Of a DNA stretch of 64,000 bases, positions 24,914 to 31,047 are shown in pieces. Numbering within the stretch: the stretch's first letter is position 1; each line of letters opens with the position of its first letter. The translations under genes and the position numbers were made by a program. Under the pieces are notes generated by a model that worked only from the letters and a program-made list of their open reading frames with translations, was not told where the DNA came from and did no database searches. The stretch is from Micromonospora kangleipakensis (GTDB taxonomy: Bacteria > Actinomycetota > Actinomycetes > Mycobacteriales > Micromonosporaceae): the NCBI RefSeq assembly GCF_004217615.1, contig NZ_SHLD01000001.1, positions 1,302,001-1,366,000 on the forward strand, written 5' to 3'.

Positions 24914-25780
24914 GTGGACCGTACGGGTGTGACCTGGAAAGAGTTCGGCGAGGAGCACCTCGCCGCCTTGGCCGGGCTGGCCGAGGCGTGCCTCGCCGTC
25001 GACGGCGGGTTGCCGCTGTTCGCCCGTACGCCGCTGCTGCGGGCGCGGCTGCTGCAGACCCGTACCCTCGGCGACTGGCACGCCGGTGACCTGGTCGCGG
25101 CGGTCGGGGTCGGCACCGGGCGGGCGCCGGCCACCGCCACCGGCCTGGTGCATCCGGCCTGGCGGGGGCGGGGGCTCGGCGGCCGGCTGCTGGACTGGGC
25201 CGGCGAGCAGGCCGGTGACGCGGACCTGCTGGTCACCACCGAGACGTGGAGCCCGGACGCGGAGGCCCTGTTCACCGCGCGCGGCTTCGCGCGCACCTTC
25301 CTGGAGTGGGTGCTCCGGCACGACCTCGACACCCTTCCCGACGTGCCGGCACCCGACGGCGTGCGGCTCGAACCGGCGGCGCTCGGCCCGGAGCTGTTCG
25401 ACACCTACCGCGCGTCCTTCGCCGAGCGGCCCGGCTTCGCCGCCCCGGAGCCCGACGAGTGGCTGGGCGAGCTGCGCGACGACGACGGGTACCGGCCGGA
25501 GCTGTCGCTGATCGCCCGCGCGGCGGACGGGACGGCGGTCGGCTTCGTCAACGTCATCGACGACTGGATCGACCAGGTGGGCGTGGTGCCCGGCTGGCGG
25601 GGGCGGCGGGCCGGGGCGTACCTGGTGGCAGAGGCGCTGCGCGGCCTGGCCGGGGCCGGGGCGGGGGCGGCGTGGCTCTGCGTCAACGACGACAACCCGG
25701 CCGCCGGGCTCTACCGGCGGCTCGGCTTCCGCGACGCCGGCCGCCGCGCCCGCTACCTGCGCCGGGCCAGGATCAGATGA
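24914..25780 (+). CDS. Tandem GNAT acetyltransferase
   Basis: 288 residues holding two GNAT-like halves. The first (about 1-130) has LVHPAWRGRGLGGRLLDWA, an intact acetyl-CoA loop, followed by TARGFARTFLEW. The second (about 145-288) has VGVVPGWRGRRAGAYLVAEALRG and VNDDNPAAGLYRRLGFRDAG, also a full loop. This two-domain build is like mycothiol synthase MshD, but other family members of similar size have different substrates, so no symbol is given. GTG 24914 follows GGAGG. Confidence 0.87.
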   Translation: MDRTGVTWKEFGEEHLAALAGLAEACLAVDGGLPLFARTPLLRARLLQTRTLGDWHAGDLVAAVGVGTGRAPATATGLVHPAWRGRGLGGRLLDWAGEQAGDADLLVTTETWSPDAEALFTARGFARTFLEWVLRHDLDTLPDVPAPDGVRLEPAALGPELFDTYRASFAERPGFAAPEPDEWLGELRDDDGYRPELSLIARAADGTAVGFVNVIDDWIDQVGVVPGWRGRRAGAYLVAEALRGLAGAGAGAAWLCVNDDNPAAGLYRRLGFRDAGRRARYLRRARIR

Positions 25781-25791
25781 TCCTGGCCCGG
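25762..25791. terminator. Perfect 14-bp stem-loop over the end of the double-GNAT gene
   Basis: CCGGGCCAGGATCA pairs with TGATCCTGGCCCGG across a 2-nt centre. It spans the GNAT stop codon (25778-25780) and serves both convergent genes. Confidence 0.7.
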
Positions 25792-25804
25792 GCCGGACTG
25801 CCAC

Positions 25805-26290
25805 TCAGTCGAACGCGGCGGCGAACATACCCGGCTGGTAGGAACCACCCTTCTGGTGCACGATCACGGCGAGCCGGTTGGCCGCGTTGATCAGGGCGAC
25901 CAGGGAGACCAGCGCGGCGATCTGGTCGTCGTCGTAGTGCTTGCGCACCTGCGCCCAGGTCTCGTCGGAGACGCCCTGGTAGGCGTCGGCGAGCCGGGTG
26001 CCCTCCTCGGCGAGCGCCAGCGCGGCCTGCTCGGCCTCGGTGAAGACGGTGGATTCGCGCCAGGCGGCGACCAGGTTGAGCCGCACGGCGCTCTCACCCT
26101 CAGCCACGGCCTCCTTGGTGTGCATGTCGATGCACCACCCGCAGCCGTTGATCTGGCTGGCCCGCAGCGACACCAGCTCCTGCGTGGACTTCGGCAGCGG
26201 CGACTGCTGGATGACCATGCCGGCGTTGGCGAACCGCTTGAAGAACTTCATGGCGATCTCGTTGTCGAACATGTTGAATCGGGCGTCCAT
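25805..26290 (-). CDS. Carboxymuconolactone decarboxylase/AhpD-like peroxidase-family protein
   Basis: 161 residues, all helical. The AhpD-type redox site is INGCGWCIDMHTKEA with Cys50, Cys53 and His57, so a thiol peroxidase or disulfide reductase role is likelier than true decarboxylation. The ATG at 26290 has AAGGA upstream. Its promoter (-35 CGTCACA, 16 bp, CATC) matches that of the divergent ECF41-type sigma gene. ECF41 factors are known to neighbour and control genes of exactly this class. Confidence 0.9.
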   Translation of the reverse strand: MDARFNMFDNEIAMKFFKRFANAGMVIQQSPLPKSTQELVSLRASQINGCGWCIDMHTKEAVAEGESAVRLNLVAAWRESTVFTEAEQAALALAEEGTRLADAYQGVSDETWAQVRKHYDDDQIAALVSLVALINAANRLAVIVHQKGGSYQPGMFAAAFD

Positions 26291-26332
26291 GGTTCCGTCC
26301 TTCACTCGTGGTGTTCGGTTGGACGAACACGA

Positions 26333-26359
26333 GATGCCGGCGATCAGATCCCTGTGACG
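26333..26359 (-). promoter_or_regulatory. ECF41-type promoter for the AhpD-like gene
   Basis: On the minus strand, CGTCACA (26359-26353), a 16-bp spacer, then CATC (26336-26333). The published ECF41 consensus is close to TGTCACA...CGTC. The start of transcription near 26326 leaves a 36-nt leader. Confidence 0.6.
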
Positions 26360-26369
26360 GCGCGGCCAC

Positions 26370-26383
26370 GTGACGGCCGTCAC
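26370..26383. promoter_or_regulatory. 14-bp perfect palindrome between two ECF41-type promoters
   Basis: GTGACGGCCGTCAC lies between the two divergent -35 elements. It may be an operator, or may reflect the mirrored -35 core (GTCAC). Confidence 0.35.
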
Positions 26384-26392
26384 AGCCTGTCG

Positions 26393-26419
26393 TGTCACAG
26401 AACGGCGAGGTCCGGCATC
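26393..26419 (+). promoter_or_regulatory. ECF41-type autoregulatory promoter of the sigma gene
   Basis: TGTCACA (26393-26399), 16 bp, CATC (26416-26419), the mirror arrangement of the promoter facing left. It excludes the in-frame GTG at 26392 as the start of the protein. Confidence 0.6.
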
Positions 26420-26457
26420 TGATGGGTGGCACAGCCGCGAGCGAAGAGGAGTCACCC

Positions 26458-27372
26458 ATGGTGGGCACGCCGCAGACCGCAGCCGACGACCGCCCGGACC
26501 CCGCCACCGAGGCGTTCCTCGCTCACCGCAACCTGCTCTTCACCGTCGCGTACGAGATGCTCGGCTCGGCCGCCGACGCGGAGGATGCCCTCCAGGAGAC
26601 CTGGCTACGGTGGGCCGGCGTCGACCTCGACACGGTCCGGGACCGGCGCGCCTACCTGGTCCGGATCACGACCCGCCAAGCGCTCACCCGGCTGCGTACG
26701 CTCGGCCGCCGCAAGGAGTCCTACGTCGGCCCCTGGCTGCCCGAGCCGCTGCTCACCACCCCCGACGTGGCCGAGGACGTCGCGCTGGCCGACAACGTCT
26801 CGATGGCCATGCTGCTGGTGCTGGAGACGCTCGCGCCAACCGAACGCGCGGTGTTCGTGCTGCGCGAGGTGTTCGACCTCGGGTACGACGAGATTGCCGA
26901 AGCCGTCGACAAGAGCCCCGCCGCGGTCCGCCAGATCGCCCACCGGGCCCGGGCACACGTTGCGGCGCGCCGGCCGCGCCAGGTCGTGTCAGCGGCCGAG
27001 ACCCGGCACGCGCTCGACGCGTTCCAGCGGGCGCTAGAAACCGGCGACCTGCAGTCCCTGCTCGACATCCTCGCGCCGGACGTCGTCCTCCTCGGCGACG
27101 GCGGCGGAGTCAAGCAGGCCGTCCCGCGGCCGATCGTCGGGGTCGACAAGGTGGCCCGCCTGCTGGCCGGCGGCTGGGGCAGGATCGCCGACATCACGTC
27201 GCTGCGGCCGGCGCAGGTCAACGGCCACCCGGCGCTGGTCGTCCGGCTCGACGGCGAACTCGACAGCGTCCTGGCCCTGCGCATCGACGACGGCCTGATC
27301 AGCGGCATCTACGCCGTACGCAATCCCGAGAAGCTGTCCCACATGGCGCGGGAGACCGCCCTGAGCCGCTGA
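26458..27372 (+). CDS. ECF41-type (SigJ-like) RNA polymerase sigma factor with SnoaL-like C-terminal domain
   Basis: 304 residues. Sigma region 2 lies at about 20-85 (NLLFTVAYEMLGSAADAED) and region 4 at about 115-168 (LAPTERAVFVLREVFDLGYDEIA). A SnoaL/NTF2-like domain (about 180-295) follows. All three ECF41 hallmarks are present: WLPEPL in the linker (93-98), DGGG (214-217) and NPEKL near the end (289-293). In this group the C-terminal domain controls activity in place of an anti-sigma factor. ATG 26458 is chosen for its AGAGGAG site and for the promoter position. It probably drives itself and the divergent AhpD-like gene. Confidence 0.93.
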   Translation: MVGTPQTAADDRPDPATEAFLAHRNLLFTVAYEMLGSAADAEDALQETWLRWAGVDLDTVRDRRAYLVRITTRQALTRLRTLGRRKESYVGPWLPEPLLTTPDVAEDVALADNVSMAMLLVLETLAPTERAVFVLREVFDLGYDEIAEAVDKSPAAVRQIAHRARAHVAARRPRQVVSAAETRHALDAFQRALETGDLQSLLDILAPDVVLLGDGGGVKQAVPRPIVGVDKVARLLAGGWGRIADITSLRPAQVNGHPALVVRLDGELDSVLALRIDDGLISGIYAVRNPEKLSHMARETALSR

Positions 27373-27417
27373 GCCGGGAGGTGGCCCGGCACGTGATCGG
27401 GCTGCGCTCGGGGCTCG

Positions 27418-27687
27418 TCACCGCCGCCTGAGCCACGGCGGGCGCGGCGCGCAGCGCGCGGTGTGGTCCACCGGCAGCGCGCACCGCCCGCGGCCGTCCG
27501 GCAACGGCCGATCACAGAAGACCCAATGGCGTACGCCCTGCTGGTCCTCGGCCGAGACGGTCACCCCGCCCGGCTCGACGCGTGCGCTGAGCCGGGCCAG
27601 CACCCGGGCGGCGGTCCGGGCGAAGATCCGGGCCCGGAGCAGGTCGGGCGCAGTGATCGGCAGATGGATCACCCAGCGGTCGGTCAT
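27418..27687 (-). CDS. Small conserved protein with a Cys/His cluster
   Basis: 89 residues. It opens MTDRWVIHLPITAPDLLRAR and ends with CDRPLPDGRGRCALPVDH followed by TARC, a C-x10-C-x5-H-x3-C pattern like the C..LP.GH...C motif in several small actinomycete proteins, possibly zinc-binding. The start overlaps the stop of the DivIVA-like gene by 4 nt (ATGA), so the two are coupled. Function is unknown. The pair, with a divergent GntR gene, looks like a recurrent Micromonosporaceae module (from recall). Confidence 0.7.
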   Translation of the reverse strand: MTDRWVIHLPITAPDLLRARIFARTAARVLARLSARVEPGGVTVSAEDQQGVRHWVFCDRPLPDGRGRCALPVDHTARCAPRPPWLRRR

Positions 27688-27980
27688 CGGTAGCGGTGGT
27701 TCGCCGACTGGGCGCTCTGCCAGGCGCGCAGGGCGTTCTTGATTCGTACGTTCTCCTCCTGCACCGCGACCAGGGCGGTCTGCGCGACGGTGAGTTCGTC
27801 GGCCACGCGGTGCAGGAACGCGCGGATCTCGACCGGGTCGAGGCCGTGCCGGCGGACGTTGAAGCACCGGTCGCGGATCTGCCAGGGCCGCAGTGGAAGC
27901 CGACCCTGGAGTGGGCCGGCGTTTTCCGTCGGACGTCGTTGGTCGTGTCGGCTCGCCAGCCGACGGATCAGGTTGCGCAC
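27684..27980 (-). CDS. DivIVA-domain-like small coiled-coil protein
   Basis: 98 residues. The stretch FNVRRHGLDPVEIRAFLHRV (about 40-59) is the DivIVA/GpsB N-terminal motif, followed by one helix with coiled-coil spacing (ADELTVAQTALVAVQEENVRIKNAL, in part). It lacks the long coiled coil of true DivIVA, so a role in polar growth cannot be assumed. Start GTG 27980 is tentative; no clear SD is seen. A near-consensus promoter lies about 215 bp upstream. First gene of a coupled pair. Confidence 0.7.
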   Translation of the reverse strand: MRNLIRRLASRHDQRRPTENAGPLQGRLPLRPWQIRDRCFNVRRHGLDPVEIRAFLHRVADELTVAQTALVAVQEENVRIKNALRAWQSAQSANHRYR

Positions 27981-28196
27981 GGGTGACCGCCCATCGTCGG
28001 ATCGCGTCGAAGTGGAGGGGACGGCCTCCGCCTGTTGTGGTCGGCGGAGACCGCCCCGCCCTGCCGCCGCAGCCTCGATCGGCGGTACGGCTGCAGGGCC
28101 GCGCCGGGGGAGCGCGGAGGGTGAGGTCTCGGCGGCGATGCGAGACCGGTACGAGAGGCGCCAACCGACCGCAGCAGCACCGCATCACCGAGAGCG

Positions 28197-28225
28197 ACGC
28201 TACCGATACCTCTCACCTCTGTCAA
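28197..28225 (-). promoter_or_regulatory. Near-consensus promoter for the DivIVA-like operon
   Basis: Minus strand: TTGACA (28225-28220), 17-bp spacer, TAGCGT (28202-28197), the best housekeeping-type promoter in the window. Confidence 0.6.
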
Positions 28226-28282
28226 CGCTCTCTTACCTGTCGAATCTGCCTGGCGTGCTTCCTCCTGCTTCCCTTCCAGTTA

Positions 28283-28312
28283 TTGCCGCTCTTTCAGCTG
28301 GTGCTCGATACT
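28283..28312 (+). promoter_or_regulatory. Promoter for the GntR gene
   Basis: TTGCCG (28283-28288), 18 bp, GATACT (28307-28312), about 33 bp before GTG 28345. Confidence 0.45.
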
Positions 28313-28344
28313 GGTAGGGCCAACCGACTGCAAGGGGCCTCCAC

Positions 28345-28572
28345 GTGCCGATTCCGCCAACCATGGACGAGTTGATCAAGGATCTGCTGAAGCGGATCGA
28401 GGTGGGCGAGTTCCAGCCCGGGTCACAGATACCGTCCACCCAGGAACTGGCCGATCACTACGACCTGTCGCTCTCGACGATTCACCGGGCAGTGGCGACG
28501 CTGCGGGAACAGGGCGTGCTGGTTGACCGCCCGGGTCGCGGTGTCTTCGTTGCTGAGTCCACCCGCCCCTGA
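28345..28572 (+). CDS. GntR family regulator, DNA-binding domain only
   Basis: 75 residues, just the winged helix-turn-helix: MDELIKDLLKRIEVGEFQPG, then IPSTQELADHYDLSLSTIHR and RPGRGVFVAES. There is no effector domain, unlike usual GntR proteins of about 240 residues; such mini-GntR proteins are common in actinomycetes, often near mobile elements. Starts GTG 28345 and ATG 28363 are both possible; AAGGGG lies before the first. It is divergent from the DivIVA-like pair, which it may control. Confidence 0.88.
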   Translation: MPIPPTMDELIKDLLKRIEVGEFQPGSQIPSTQELADHYDLSLSTIHRAVATLREQGVLVDRPGRGVFVAESTRP

Positions 28573-28576
28573 CCCG

Positions 28577-28592
28577 CACCGGCGAGCCGGTG
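28577..28592 (+). terminator. Short perfect stem-loop after the GntR gene
   Basis: CACCGGC / GCCGGTG, 5 bp after the stop codon. Confidence 0.5.
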
Positions 28593-29192
28593 AGCTGATC
28601 TGCTGCCCGGTCGGCATACAGCGGTCCTAACCTTGTTACTGGAAGATCAAAACCTCAGTCGGCCGGCGCTCCCGAGGTCTGAACGGGAACAACGCGGCGT
28701 TCGGTCGCGCTGCTGATCTTCCTCGCGTGAGTCTCCTCATGCCGCTGGCCGTGGGATCGTGCCACCCGTCTGCGGGAGCCAGCGCCAAGCATGTCGGTGA
28801 TAGGACCCGACTTGGCTCATGATCACTGAAGTGGGGCGGTCGGGAGCTTCCGGCGGTGCAAGAAGTAACGACCGGCCGGGTACAAACTGCAGATGGTGTG
28901 CGACTGTGCCACATCGTGAGCTTCGGCTGGCCGATCCGGATCGGTGTTGATCAGGAGACGGATTACGCCGACATGCTCCGATGAGGGCCGGCCGAGCTCT
29001 ATCCTGGTCCACGCCGACCGCCTGATCCGTAGCCTCGGCGACGCTGTCCAGAGCGGTTCGGCGAGACTTCGACCAGTGCTCCGACGCCAGCGATCGTCCG
29101 CGCTCGTTCTCGCCCGTCCGGCGGCGTTGCTGTCACTGGTTGCTAATCAATCAATGGCGCCTTCCTACCAGCAGGGGCGGCGGGTTGTCAGG
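28593..29192. other. Gene-poor stretch in the accessory patch
   Basis: 600 bp with lower GC than the surroundings. Short frames exist on both strands, but none has a good ribosome site, domain or steady codon use. I could not tie it to any known gene; it may be decayed sequence. Confidence 0.4.
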
Positions 29193-29471
29193 ATGCCTGG
29201 CATGGACGACCACCGCCACCTGGTGCCCCTCGTAGACGCCTTGCTTGCCGCCGGCAATGCCCTCGAACCTCACCCGGCAACCGAAGAGCCCTTCCGTCCA
29301 AGCCAAGGCGGCTACTACTGCCAGCTCACGAAGCCGATTGATTTTCGGATTCTTCGTGGTGTACCACTCGATGACAAGGTGCACCTCGTGGAGCAGGCGG
29401 ACTACATCTGGTGCGACCACTGCTGGGCCGAGATCCGCGGAGGTGGACACCAGCAGGCCGAGACTGGGTGA
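29193..29471 (+). CDS. Hypothetical protein with a CxxC motif
   Basis: 92 residues, not recognised. It is rich in aromatic and charged residues: QGGYYCQLTKPIDF and then ADYIWCDHCWAEI, where Cys74 and Cys77 form a C-x2-C pair and Cys43 is a possible partner. This sequence is clearly protein-like, unlike the upstream part of the same frame. The start is ATG 29193 or ATG 29202; the second has AGGATG-like bases before it. It is followed 28 bp later by another small gene on the same strand. Confidence 0.55.
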   Translation: MPGMDDHRHLVPLVDALLAAGNALEPHPATEEPFRPSQGGYYCQLTKPIDFRILRGVPLDDKVHLVEQADYIWCDHCWAEIRGGGHQQAETG

Positions 29472-29499
29472 CCGATGGATCACGAGATTTGCCGCCGCC

Positions 29500-29802
29500 A
29501 TGGTTGATTCCGCGAAGAGCGAGGCTGTCCGGCTCTACACGAGCTGGGGGCGTAACCCGTGGCCTCGCACCAACCCGGACGCGGTGCTCGGCATGTCCGG
29601 CGCATCCCCTGAGCATCTCCTTCGATACGCCGAACGCGTGGTTCAGGAGATGTTCGATCAGTTCCCGGTCTGGGATGTCGGCCCCGAGGGGCTAGCGCAG
29701 GCCGCAGATCGTGTTGGTGCAGCAATGGCCGTCCGCCATCCTGAGCTTGATGCAGAGGCGGCTAAGGCTCTGGCTTGGATGTGGTCCTACAGCGCGCGGT
29801 AG
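29500..29802 (+). CDS. Hypothetical protein, 100 residues
   Basis: Not recognised. The sequence reads as a small folded helical protein: SEAVRLYTSWGRNPWPR, SPEHLLRYAERVVQEMFDQF and DAEAAKALAWMWSYSAR. There is no signal, membrane segment or metal motif. ATG 29500 is the only good start; the ribosome site is weak (GAGAT). It probably shares a message with the CxxC gene before it. The pair could be accessory or immunity genes by context, but that is a guess. Confidence 0.5.
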   Translation: MVDSAKSEAVRLYTSWGRNPWPRTNPDAVLGMSGASPEHLLRYAERVVQEMFDQFPVWDVGPEGLAQAADRVGAAMAVRHPELDAEAAKALAWMWSYSAR

Positions 29803-29821
29803 CCGCTCAACTCCGCCACAG

Positions 29822-29956
29822 ATGCTCAGTTTGGAAGAGCGCGATCAAGTGGTCGTGATGCCCGAAACGCCTGCGGCCGGCGGCGGAGCTGGTTCCCCCT
29901 CGTGCCCGCTCATGACCGCTGCGCGCCACGGTTATTGGCCCATGGATGGCCCATGA
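29822..29956 (+). CDS. Possible small protein, 44 residues
   Basis: Opens MLSLEERDQVVVMPETPAAG and ends RHGYWPMDGP, 19 bp after the previous gene. No family is recognised and no strong ribosome site is seen. Listed only because the start of the sequence looks like a helical coding segment. Confidence 0.25.
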   Translation: MLSLEERDQVVVMPETPAAGGGAGSPSCPLMTAARHGYWPMDGP

Positions 29957-29985
29957 TGGCCTTGAAGGAGATCGATGCGAACCTG

Positions 29986-30606
29986 TCAGACGAAGTCTCT
30001 CCAGAAGGCGACGGTGGCTTCTGGCTCCTGACCTCGGTGCGGCGCAGGTCCACCGAACTCCGAGTGGATGTAGTCCTCTAGGTCGTGGCCGTAGTAGATG
30101 ATGTCGGTCTGATACATCGACAGGACCGGGTGCCCGTACGAGCCACGTCCGGAGGGCAGGAACCGATGGCCGAACACGGGCACCATCTGCGGCACCTTTC
30201 GGAGGTGAGGCTCGGCGCCTGCCACCGCCTTACGGCGGTCGTGTGGCCGGTCTCCCCAGCTTTCATGCCAGTAGCCGTTGTGTTCGATATCGAACAGCAC
30301 GCCATGGAGGGGCCAGCCAAGGCGATCGCGGAGGGTAGCGTGGTCGCCTCGTCGCCAGTCAGGCCAAGAAGGGCCGGTCGGTAGCCCGGCGGCCAGGAAC
30401 GCGCGGTGGTCGTCGGCGAACTGGAAGCCGAAGGTGTGCTCCACGCGAGCAAGCTCCGCTTCTGTCAGGCCACGCTGAATCTTGACGTGTCCGAGTTCCC
30501 TTAGACGGCGGGCTGCTGCGATACCGAGGGCAGCCCCTTCCGGGTTGACGTCCGGAGCAGGGTGAGCTCGACCGACCTTGCGGAAGCGGTCCAGGAAATT
30601 GCCCAC
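29986..30606 (-). CDS. SMI1/KNR4 (SUKH)-like protein
   Basis: 206 residues. LTEAELARVEHTFGFQFADDHRAFLAAGLP (about 47-76, quoted in part by GFQFADDHRAFLAAGLP) matches the SUKH start, where the acidic helix and the Phe-Leu-x-x-Gly element recur. Later blocks (HGVLFDIEHNGYWHESWGDRP, VPVFGHRFLPSG, SMYQTDIIYYGHDLEDYI) are typical of the actinomycete branch. SUKH proteins often neutralise secreted nuclease toxins, but many have no toxin partner and none is visible here. GTG 30606 follows AGGGAGGA. Confidence 0.7.
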   Translation of the reverse strand: MGNFLDRFRKVGRAHPAPDVNPEGAALGIAAARRLRELGHVKIQRGLTEAELARVEHTFGFQFADDHRAFLAAGLPTGPSWPDWRRGDHATLRDRLGWPLHGVLFDIEHNGYWHESWGDRPHDRRKAVAGAEPHLRKVPQMVPVFGHRFLPSGRGSYGHPVLSMYQTDIIYYGHDLEDYIHSEFGGPAPHRGQEPEATVAFWRDFV

Positions 30607-30685
30607 GGCTTCCTCCCTTTCAGGTCGCGAAGCGTAGCAACCAGGAAGGGGGAGCGGATCTCCTCGTCGGGCAGTCGTAGACCGT

Positions 30686-30759
30686 CCAGCCTCCCCGGAC
30701 GGGGACAAGGTGGAGCGCCTTACCAGCCGAACGACCTTGGCCCCGTCCGGGGAGGCTGG
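30686..30759. repeat. 26-bp inverted repeat with one mismatch
   Basis: Left arm 30686-30711 begins CCAGCCTCCCCGG; right arm 30734-30759 is its reverse complement except for one base. The 22-bp loop has no gene. It lies upstream of the SUKH-like gene, about 80 bp from its start. It may be a terminator for something entering from the right, or the trace of a small element. Confidence 0.75.
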
Positions 30760-30862
30760 TAGCCCTTGTGGTGCCCGGCGAGGTGATCCGCCCGGCCGAT
30801 CTCGGCTAGACGATCCTCACGCCCAGTTCCGGCGCCGACGAGAGGGCTGCAATTATCAGCGC

Positions 30863-30982
30863 ATGGAGTTCGTGCTGGATCCGCCACGTGGGGTCGGCCC
30901 GCTGCGGCTCGGGCTTGGGTCCAGCCTGGGCTTCGGCGTCGGTCCGACAAGGGACAGCCACCGCAGACCCCAGCGGCCCTGA
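30863..30982 (+). pseudogene. Remnant of a GVGPLRLG-type actinomycete protein
   Basis: 39-codon frame that opens MEFVLDPPRGVGPLRLGLG, the N-terminal signature of an uncharacterised actinomycete family (usually x-PPxGVGPxRLGM, from recall) of well over 100 residues. It then runs into unrelated residues and stops. The conserved Met after LG is Leu here. It looks like a decayed or truncated copy. Confidence 0.45.
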
Positions 30983-31011
30983 CCGGGGCGACCGATGCTC
31001 CGATCAGGGCC
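30975..31011. terminator. Stem-loop downstream of the secreted Ig-like protein gene
   Basis: GGCCCTGA (30975-30982) / TCAGGGCC (31004-31011), 8 bp perfect with a 21-nt loop, 37 bp beyond the stop of the leftward gene. Confidence 0.45.
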
Positions 31012-31047
31012 TGTGCAGCTGATTCACTTTGCTGTGCTGCGGGCTGC

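Larger units (their letters stand above)
27981..28344. other. Intergenic region with divergent promoters, no gene
   Basis: 364 bp between the DivIVA-like gene and the GntR gene. It holds a leftward and a rightward promoter (listed separately). The long leftward leader (about 210 nt) shows no convincing reading frame. Confidence 0.5.

Noticed and set aside
28916..28984. 22-codon frame starting GTG with an upstream overlapping stop
   Set aside because: Too short, no ribosome site and no recognisable similarity.
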